A stretch of 64,000 nt of DNA from Berberis thunbergii (lineage: Eukaryota > Streptophyta > Magnoliopsida > Ranunculales > Berberidaceae). The stretch spans positions 434,001-498,000 of the forward strand of contig QNQO01000519.1 in NCBI GenBank assembly GCA_003290165.1, in the 5' to 3' direction. The notes under the pieces were generated by a model that saw nothing but the letters and a program-made list of their open reading frames with translations, had not been told where the DNA came from and made no database searches. The first letter of the stretch is position 1. Each line of letters opens with the position of its first letter. The translations under genes and the position numbers were made by a program. Shown here in pieces: positions 55,980 to 64,000 of the stretch.

Positions 55980-57169
55980 GCATGCCGAGCCCTACATTAA
56001 CTGACTAAAACTATTTAGAGCCTAAGCAATATTCATCTTAGTGGCCATGAGACAATTCGGAAGCGTCCATTATGACATGAAAAGAGCGCAATTCCTAGTG
56101 GTAGGAGACATGCGAAGATGCTCTGTGGGAAATTTTGAAGTTGCATCCTTGAGGATATCAAGAGCATGCTTCCTTGGATAAAGAAAATTTCCTTGCTTGG
56201 GATGAAAGACGACACAAGAAAGAAAATACCCTAATCTTTAACGGGGAAGGTACATTCAAGAAAGTTTTTGACATTGGATATCCTAATCTGAGAACAATAA
56301 ATCAGGAAAACAAGCATAATTAGTCGAGTCTGAACACGAATAACTTATGACCTATCTTTTCGAAAATCTTATCTCTCCCAAAATCAAAGGGATCTCAATC
56401 CAATTAGTTTAGGCAGATGGCATAATTTCTTTCTATAAATCAATATAAATCATCCAAAAAATCTTATCTATCATGGTATCAGGCAGTATGATCTTTCTAA
56501 CAGGTAGTATGATCTTGGTTGTTCAGGCAGCCATAGCCACCATCATGCTATTGTCGACTGACATTGTGTGTGATCAAGACAAATTTAAAGGCTTAAAGAA
56601 ACAGTTGAGAGGTTAAAGCTAAGAGAGAATGGGGAGTTAGAGCATCCTTGGGGAAGGAAAAAGATTTTGTTCATGAATAGTTAAATGTAGAGGAGTTGTG
56701 GAGGAAAATTTGAGAAACACTAGGATAGGGGTAAAGAGAATTGGGGACATGGACATGGTTGAGGCAGATGGCAACGTTGGTTGTGTTAGGGACTTCATAT
56801 ATGGAAACAGGTTCGGGTAGGTGTCAAGAAGAGCCAGCACAGCAACAACAGTATTTATAAGGCGAAAACTCAACAACAATGGTAGCCAAAAGAACAAAGA
56901 ACGGAAACAACAATGAACAACGAAATAAAAAGGACCAGTAGCAGTAGTGAGAGGTTGAGATAACGAACCATAGTATTAACATAAAAAACACATACTAGAA
57001 AAGCAAGATAAGAGACGTGATGACTGATGATAACAAGAATGACAAGAAAACAAGTCTTCATGGCCCTGCGTAAATAGATAAAATATGCGAAGAACTTCGA
57101 AGAATAGAAAATAGCCTGCACGTGATTGAGGGAAAACTTCTTGGTGATTAGGTGAAAATGAAGAAAACC
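55980..57169. other. Lipase-like intron, middle part
   Basis: A TGGTATCAGGC word near 56475 recalls a copia primer-binding site, but I found no LTR or gag around it. Minus-strand ORFs at 56637-57121 have no motif I recognise. Confidence 0.3.
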
Positions 57170-57335
57170 TCTGTCTGGAGGGTTGTTATCAGATCAGATA
57201 AAAGACTTATTCAGCTTGCAAACTTTGTTCTCCCCTCTTCCATCAAACCCTGGTGGATGTTGCATGTATACTTCTTCAGTTGAATCTCCCAGTAAGAATG
57301 TGTCGATGGAGAATGTCATTTATTAATTTGGCAAC
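57170..57335 (-). pseudogene. Ty1/copia reverse transcriptase fragment
   Basis: The minus strand reads FLLGDSTEEVYMQHPPGFDG, then NKVCKLNKSFI. This is the DVxNAFLxGDLxEEVYMxQPPGF..VCKLxKSLYGLKQ segment of copia reverse transcriptase. Only about 50 codons are clear. Confidence 0.8.
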
Positions 57336-58147
57336 TTAAGTAAAAATATTTGGATAGTCTATGCTTTCCAACTTGAACTAAACCTTAGAGCACTCAATGG
57401 AACAAACCTCAGTTTGGTAGTTTGCCCAAGGCCAAATCATTCTATAAACATTTTTGTTAGGAGACAAACAAGTGTGTAGTTGTTGTCTTGTATAGCCCAA
57501 CAAGTTCTTATGACATTGCATCACATAAATGAGGACATAACTTGGTCCATAAAAGGATGGACCTTCATGTACAACAGAAATGTCAGACAGAATAGCTGTG
57601 TGTGCGTCAGTGAATATAAGGAATATAATTAGACAAAGGAAAAGGTGTCTGTCTTTCTAAAGTAGTGTTACAGAGATGGTCAGAAGCATGGCGAGTCCGA
57701 ACAAGCTTGGTATTGATGGGAGGAGCCATAAGAAGAAATAATCATCTGCAGAATGTGTGGTATCTGCAACAGCTTCACAATTAGGTATCAAAAGATCAAA
57801 TCATTGTCAGAGTGATCATTGACAAGTTTGAGAGACGAATTTGTACAAGCATTGGTTATGTTGGAGGAGCTATAGCTAAAGGAAAATCACAAAAGGCTTT
57901 ACATTTTTATGAAAAAGTAACATAGTGAAGTATATATTGACTTGGGTATGTGATGACATTTTCCTTTGATATTAGTGTAACGAATGAAATAAACACGAAT
58001 AAAAACATGTAAGTTTCGATATCTGTCTTGGAACTAAAGAGCATCTCATATTGTAGTTTCTTAGAGGATTTGACAATGATATAGAATTTGATTGCTTCGT
58101 TGAATAGAAAAGATCGTTGCTCTTATACCATAATTAAACATAAAGAA
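57336..58147. other. Lipase-like intron, no clear feature
   Basis: Possibly more of the antisense copia relic, but no motif is readable. Confidence 0.3.
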
Positions 58148-58310
58148 TAGGGTTGAACAGAAAAACCGATTAAATCCGACCAAATCTAACATTCCGGTCC
58201 AATTTTATTATTATTATTTTTTTATAGTCAGTTCGTTTCCGTTTTAAAACGTGTATAAACCGACCGAGCGGATACATTATGCATATGAAAATAAACCGAT
58301 GGATATATTG
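58148..58310. mobile_element. Partial TAGGGTTGAA hAT MITE
   Basis: TAGGGTTGAACAGAAAAACCG opens the segment and CGGTTT/CCGACC words follow, like the MITE at 41842-42123. No right terminus was found, so this copy is truncated. A degenerate relative may lie near 60450-60550. Confidence 0.45.
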
Positions 58311-58938
58311 GTGCTATGAAATTATTATTTTTCCCTTGTAAAACATGTGTTGTGTCTTGGAAAGTACATGTTGAGCATAATAAATACAAAAATGTTACAC
58401 TTCAATTCAAATGATCAAAACTAAATTTGGTGAAAAATGCTTTCAGAATCTTCACAAAAAGAAAAATATAATTTTTTAATTGTAACACCTAAACTAGAAA
58501 TATGTGAAATGATGGGATTCTAAACATTTACGCAACAAACGCTACATAGAAATCAATCTATAGTGAGTTGGGAGTGATTGGTCGTTTTATTCTTAGTAAA
58601 TACATCATGATGGATTTGCTTGTAGATTTGGAGAAAGAACAGTTGGGGAGAGAGTGAGGGTGACCTTGGAAAAGAAAACTTTGATGGTTGATGGGGAAAA
58701 TAGTGGGTTTATTTGTGTTCAATAGAACAAAGAAAATAAAGAATCATAGTGAAGAAGATTGTTATTTTTGCAGTTACTTTAGTTAGACAATACTTATAGG
58801 AAAGAGAGAAATTTGATGATATGTGTGAGAAAAAGAAGAGAACGTGTAGTTGTAGTTATTTCTAGAGGCTGAGAGTGTTTGTTTTTGTTTCTGAATAGAG
58901 TCAGAGTCAGAAGTCTTAATAAGAATTGGGAGATCCTA

Positions 58939-59486
58939 TTTAGGGTGTTTGTTTTTAGTTCTGATTAGATTGAAGTAAGCAACACGGGAGTGCAAATCAC
59001 TTAGCACTGAGTGCTTAATGAAAATTTATTCCAATAATAACCTCACAATAAATTTGTAATGAGTACTATTCTACCCCTTTTCTCCATCACCATCCCCACT
59101 TTTCTACCTCATCTCTATCACGCGAGCAGTGTTGCCACCACCATCACCACCACCACTCCCCACTCCCCCCTCCAATCCTCCCCTTCTTTCTCTTTCTCTT
59201 GAGATTGTATGAGGAGTGGAGAGGGATATAGGTTTTTTTTTGTGGTAGTGGAAGGGAGATCTCCAAGGTGTTTGAAGGAGAGAAAACAGGTGGAGAAAGG
59301 GAGTTAATGTTAGTAGTTTGTTGTGGCGGCAGGAGTCGTGGTGGGGGACAAAAATGTCAAAAACATCAAATCAGCAGCTAAAAACAAACACTTTTAGTTT
59401 TACGACTTTTAACTCATTTAGAAGTGAAACAAACCGACTTCTAACCAGTTAGAAGTTGGCACTTAAAAAAAAACACTACCTTAAAT
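58939..59486. mobile_element. Candidate MITE with TTTAGGGTGTTTG ends
   Basis: TTTAGGGTGTTTGTTTTTAG at the left is roughly inverted at the right as AAAAAACACTACCTTAAA. The interior has a CACCACCACCACTCCCC tract. A similar GTGTTTGTTTTTGTTTCTGA sequence lies just upstream (58877). No target duplication is clear. Confidence 0.35.
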
Positions 59487-61388
59487 ACCAGAGCTAGATA
59501 AATGGCTAATAACTATTTTTCATTCCTATAACCATTAAGCCTCAAATTTTTTAACTCTAATTAACTAGCAAAATAAAGACAATCGTAACCTTTTAATGTG
59601 TCAAACTATAAAGTAAATCTCGAGGCATATGCCACTACAAATTTATCGATACTTATTCTACGATGCTCTATCGATCCCAATGTTGGGATATCATCCTCTT
59701 CTTGTTAAAACTCTTCTACATTTTTTTCCTTTTGGGGACTCACCATGCCTTCTCCCTCACCATCTTCTTCTTTCTTGTTTACATAAAATTTCCAAAACAT
59801 TGAACTGGTGGAACTGTCAATTAAAGTCGATAACAACAATCAATTAGAAAAATGAATTCTAGAAAATCGATTCAGAACTCGTGTAATTAGCAATCCAAGG
59901 TTCTGGAAAAGGATGATATCCCTTGTGATATACACAAAGATTTGTGATAAAACTTTAGATAAATTTGTAACAACCAATAACTCGAGATTCATATGAATTT
60001 CAAAGGTTATGATTGTATTTTCATTTTATTAGTTAACTATAGAGTCAAGAAATTGAGCCTTGACGACCACGGGTATGAAAAAGTAGTACTTATTAGCCTT
60101 TTATCTAACTATGGTACCCAAATGGTCTACTTTCTTGAAAAACAGGATCTCAAGGTCATTTTTCGAATTATTTATAAGTAAAGAAAAATCAATTGTTTTC
60201 AAATTTGAGCAAAAAATTAACTTCCCACATGTTAGAAGTTTTGGAGTTACCAAAATTAACTTTTCAATGTGTTCCTAAACACACCCTTAGCATGTTCATG
60301 AAAAATGTGTACAACTATAGAACTCTTTCTATTTCTTATATGTTGTCGATGAAAATTCTACGCAGACTCTCTCTTATACTTTGTGGATGAAAGTATTGTA
60401 CCCCATGAACTTCTTTTTCTCTGTAAATCTGGTAAGACATGAAAAATCACCGGTTCAGATCAGTTATGCATTGGTTGGTTCAGTTTTGGTTGGAATTAAC
60501 TAAAAACTGAGTTGATTGATTTAGTCAGCGGTTTGTTTTAAAACCAGATTAAAGAGAATAGAAGAGTTGGTGTCTTCCATTTAGGAACAACCAAAGAGTG
60601 TTTATTTATATATGAACTATTTGTGTTTCTCAAGGAAATAAAATACAAATATAAAGTGGTCAGAGAAAGGATGAGGAAAGAGAGAAAGGGGGATGGAAAT
60701 GTATCTAAATTTAACCAATGTAATTATTCAATACTAGAAAAAAGTATAGAATAAGAACTTGCCTGCCGCTTAAAATTTGTACAACCATAACCTTCATCAA
60801 ATCTAATCCTCATTCTCCTTCGAAAATAAACTCAATTTTGGACCTTGGATCAGTTTTAGCCCAAGTCCAGTCTAACCTGACGTTGAGTTTATGTGTTATA
60901 TACCTGATACGAAATAATCTGTTTGCTTGATTGTTTTTATCTAAAAAACTGATCATGAAGGATATTTTTGTCATATTGTAGACCAATGCATTTAGTCCTT
61001 GCCACTACACCATGAACCACCACACTCCTTTGACTATCCAACTTGATCCTTACATTCTTGTAGCAAGACCCATTTGATTAAATGAAAAGTATCTCAGACT
61101 AGGGAGTTCACACGTTTCGAAAAAATTAAAGGAACATTTTCTAGCTCACATCTTCTCTTCCTCAACTTTTTGTCTCGTTTCCCATTACCATTATGTATTC
61201 CTTATTCTTAGATGTAATCAAATCTTGGAGCAAATGCAAGTTTCATCGACATATCTCCCATTTAGATCTTAAATTTGTAGGTTTTTGTTAGTTTGTCTGG
61301 TTGAATATGTGGCAACTGCTCACTTCTTTCTACACTATATGCACTCGTCAAAATTTGGGCTAAATGACTGATTTAGTGGGGTTTGCAG
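59487..61388. other. Lipase-like intron, last part
   Basis: AT-rich, with short chance ORFs. The final bases GGGGTTTGCAG form a good acceptor for exon 2. Confidence 0.4.
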
Positions 61389-62346
61389 GAAAGATGGAAA
61401 TTACCGAAGAACAGTGGTAGCTTGCTTCATTCAAGCTGTATACCTGCTTGAGCTTGACAGACAAGAAAACAAAACTGGAAACAATGCACTTGCTCCAAAT
61501 TGGTGGAAGCCCTTCAAATACAAATTGACTAAGACATTGATTGACCAGTGAGACGGGTCAATCTTTGAAGCACTACTGGAATGGGACTGGTCTGCGGCTA
61601 TGGCTGACTTTGTATTGATGAGACCCAGTGGTGCACCAAAAGCTGTTCTAGCTCTTAGAGGAATACTTCTGAAAAGCCTGACAGTTAGGAGAGATGTCAA
61701 GGATGACCTCTGGTTTCTAACATGGGAAAGCTTGAAAGGCTCAGATTCACAGTTGCACTTGAAACTCTGAAATCGGCAGTGGCTAAATATGGGAACTGCA
61801 ATGTATGCATTGCCGGTCATTCCTTGGGGGCTGGCAAAAGAGGGCATTTTCGTGGAGACTCATTTGTTCAATCCACCTTCTGTTTCTTTAGCTATGAGTA
61901 TACGAACTATTGGAGAGAAAACGGGTTCAGAATGGAGGAGACTCGAATCAATGCTCCCTTCAAGTGCTTCTGAGGCACAGACCAACAAAGAGGAGGTGAC
62001 GTCTCCTGGAATTGGACTCCAGATGGGTGGTAAATGGGTTCCTCATTTGTATGTGAACAATAGTGACTATATTTGCTGCTACTATAATGAGCCAGCCACA
62101 ACTAGTGATGGTAATGCCAAGACCACCAATGCATCAAACAAGGCCAGTGCTGCCAACGTGGCTGCGAAGCTTTTTGTGATGTCTAAGGGGAAACAAAGGT
62201 TTCTTGAGGCGCATGGCCTGGAGCAGTGGTGGTCTGATGATTTGGAACTACAATCGGCTCTTCACAATAGCAAGCTCATAAGCAGACAGCTGAAGTCCTT
62301 GTATACAATCCCTCAACAAGTTGTACCAAATCCTGGGAAAGCTTAG
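61389..62346 (+). pseudogene. Lipase-like exon 2
   Basis: Acceptor GGGTTTGCAG. It carries CFIQAVYLLELDRQENKTGN, then WWKPFKYKLTKTLID, a stop, SIFEALLEWDWSAAMADFVL, RPSGAPKAVLALRGILLKSL and, in a second frame, LETLKSAVAKYGNCNVCIAG. In the first frame again it has AKEGIFVETHLFNPPSVSLA, LYVNNSDYICCYYNEP and LEAHGLEQWWSDDLELQSAL. The stop TAG is at 62344-62346. Confidence 0.88.
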
Positions 62347-62914
62347 TAACAAATGTTGCTACTCAATTTGATCATTAGGTCTTTTATTTAATTATTTTTT
62401 AAATATGTGAATGCTTCTGGATTGAAGTTTCTGTAATGTTGATTTCTTCCCATTTCGATATATGCACGGACATTGAAGGAATGTAATGATTTTATACATT
62501 TTGGTTAGTTCTCAACTTCTACGGGTTGAATACATTGTGCATGAGTGCACCAAGCAAGAAAAATTTACTCTATTTCAATAAGAAGTTTTTACCAGCATAT
62601 TAGTTCAAGTGGCAGAGGTGTACATTCTTTAAAATCCTAGTAATTTAAAAAAAAATTAAATTAAATCTTCAAAGAGGAGAGGCAACTATGGGAAGCCATA
62701 CTTTTATTAATCTGTCAAGAAAATACAGCGAAGGGTACATTACAACTTCACCCGTGCCAAAGAAAAGAAAAAAGAAACACAAACCATTTGGTCATGTTGG
62801 CTTGCGTAATTAAGATGTCTGCTCAATATCTAAAATCCTAGTAATTATTTGGTGAAATGTCATAGACAAGTGACATGTCATTTGGTCGACTGTTTTGGCT
62901 ATGCAGTACAAATG
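62347..62914. other. 3' flank of the lipase-like pseudogene
   Basis: The likely 3' UTR is within the first 200-250 bp, with an AATAAG word at 62577. Nothing else is recognised before the second MULE. Confidence 0.4.
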
Positions 62915-64000
62915 TACAAGTGACTACTCCGCACCACCGTAAGTTTCCACACCACCATTCAGTTTTTTTTTCTTCTTATTTAGCCACACCACCAATAATA
63001 TGGAAAACCTAAACCTCCAAAATTGCAAAAACCCTCGATCTCCTTGCTGAGTCTCGTCCAAAGCTCGGTGAGTAAACTCGTCTTCTTCGCAGCTTCCTCG
63101 TCCTCGTCCTCGTCCTCTTCCTCTCCCCTATCTCTCACTCCTTGCAAAAACCCCAAAATCGCAAAAACCCCTCGATCTCCTCGTCCTCTCCCTCCTCGGT
63201 TGCATGCCCCTCTCTCTTCCTCGCATTCCATACATTCCCCTTGGAGAAACTTCGATTGATTTTATTAGATCGAAATGAATGAGTTTAGTAAAGTTGATGA
63301 TATTAGAATTGAAGATTTTAAGGGTGAACATGAGGTTGAAGAAGATGATCAATTTAAAGAACAAGAACAATCCATTCCAATCGAGGTAACACCGTCAATT
63401 TGCATCGTAGTTTTTTCTTATAAGATAATTGTTTGATTATTGTTTGATGCATTGGTGCGTAGGCATTTCTCATGGATGTAATAAATATGGACATGCCTAT
63501 AAACGATGTTGAGAACCCAGAGACGAACGATGTAGAGGTAACCACCATTTTGTTGTTAAGTAAATTAAAATTTAATCTAATATATGAAACTAATTTTAAT
63601 CATTATGCAGAATGATGATGATAATGTTGATGGCAAGTTGCTCGATGATGAAAGTGGTGACATTAACAGTGAAGAAAGATCAATGGAAGTGGTACTCGAT
63701 GATGGTCACTTATTTGTTACGGACGAGGTAAGATAGTTTGCATGTTTTTGTTTTCACCAGTTTCCATGTGCTATTGTTATAAATATGTTATTATTAACAA
63801 GTTATATATATATTTTACGTATTCTCATCAAGGTCTGTGTTGATAGCTTGGGTCCAAGGCATCGGTAGGGATAATAACATAGTTGTTATTATCACTAAAT
63901 TGAAACCTGCTAACACAGACAAAAGGGAAGGATCCTTTTTGGTTGTGAAAGGGGAGGGAAGCCCGACAAAAGGTTAAAGAATTATGTTCGATCAAGCAGT
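62915..64000 (+). mobile_element. Second MULE of the same family, cut by the window edge
   Basis: TACAAGTGACTACTCCGCAC at 62915 matches the terminal repeat of the first MULE (GGCAATGACTACCTCGCACC), followed by a CACACCACC block. From 63270 the transposase leader exons and even the introns align with the minus-strand copy at 53171-52430. The transposase-side end of this copy faces the transposase-side end of the first MULE. The rest lies right of the window. Confidence 0.8.
63275..64000 (+). pseudogene. 5' part of a FAR1-MULE-OTU transposase gene (copy 2)
   Basis: Exons 63275-63385, 63463-63537 and 63611-63727 (37, 25 and 39 codons, phase 0) correspond one to one to those of copy 1: FSKVDDIRIEDFKGEHE, FLMDVINMDMPINDVENPET and HLFVTDE. 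The main exon would start at 63819, but the acceptor reads AC where copy 1 has AG. WVQGIGRDNNIVVIITKLKP follows; a one-base loss near 63935 then shifts the frame and produces a stop near 63976. The gene is therefore probably dead, though a different nearby acceptor cannot be excluded. The remainder of the gene is outside the window. Confidence 0.75.

Larger units (their letters stand above)
53831..62346 (+). pseudogene. At4g10955-type alpha/beta-hydrolase (class 3 lipase-like), disrupted
   Basis: Exon 1 (53831-54003) and exon 2 (61389-62346) join across a 7,385-bp GT-AG intron so that the split codon gives ..ISSSW-KDGNYRRTVV. The family is a plant class 3 lipase-like group named after At4g10955. 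Its substrate is unknown to me and its annotation as a GDSL lipase is conventional. The nucleophile elbow CIAGHSLGAG is present. Three lesions are seen: TGA at 61549-61551 where relatives have Arg; a small deletion (1 or 4 bp) near 61745; and a deletion of about 29 bp after GHSLGAG near 61833. The last two together restore the frame for the long C-terminus. The gene should not make a working enzyme. Confidence 0.87.

Noticed and set aside
56470..56500. Copia primer-binding site (TGGTATCAGGC)
   Set aside because: No LTR or gag is visible around it, and the nearby copia fragment is on the other strand.
1..64000. CRISPR array, bacterial operons or organelle insertion
   Set aside because: No regular spacer array, ribosomal gene or organelle gene is visible, and the gene structure is plant nuclear.
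1..64000. Endogenous pararetrovirus
   Set aside because: All reverse-transcriptase traces fit Tat/gypsy, copia or LINE types, and no movement or coat protein motif was seen.

Overview
This is nuclear DNA of a flowering plant, most likely a eudicot. The evidence is split genes with GT-AG introns, a plant-type COG5 protein, FAR1/Mutator-like and plant-mobile-domain genes, and Tat-type Ty3/gypsy, Ty1/copia, LINE, SINE and hAT debris. I cannot name the species. Most of the ORFs over 60 codons are shadows or transposon relics. Only one gene in the window looks intact.

Layout. 1-12.3 kb is repeat-rich: an LTR end cut by the window edge, a five-unit complex tandem repeat (210-2800), a fold-back element (about 4271-5085), a pol-less Tat-type LTR element (5221-10831), a LINE scrap and a solo LTR. 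12.5-38.9 kb is COG5, a subunit of the Golgi tethering complex. It has three exons (12497-13603, 25414-25887, 37931-38860) that join without a break into 836 codons. Its two introns, 11.8 and 12.0 kb, are filled by transposons. Intron 1 holds a 7.1 kb pol-less Tat element (15718-22802). Intron 2 holds a 9.0 kb pol-bearing Tat element (27609-36622) with a perfect TAAGT target duplication, itself carrying a nested SINE and a nested hAT MITE.

38.9-45.5 kb is intergenic: a SINE with a 15-bp target duplication, a 282-bp hAT MITE, a copia pol relic and a Mutator-like MITE. 45511-53507 is a complete but decayed 8.0 kb Mutator-like element (MULE). Its two convergent genes are a plant-mobile-domain gene on the plus strand and a FAR1/MULE-transposase/SWIM/OTU gene on the minus strand, with a 148-bp tandem repeat between them.

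53831-62346 is an At4g10955-type alpha/beta-hydrolase (class 3 lipase-like) pseudogene. I recovered its short first exon at 53831-54003, a 7.4 kb intron holding a 1083-bp hAT element with a perfect 8-bp duplication, and a last exon with a stop and two indels. From about 62915 a second copy of the same MULE family begins, so the lipase locus lies between two MULEs whose transposase ends face each other.

The main points of interest are the paired MULEs with a four-domain transposase-OTU gene and a PMD passenger; the split between pol-bearing and antisense-ORF-bearing Tat elements; and the survival of COG5 around two transposon-filled introns.
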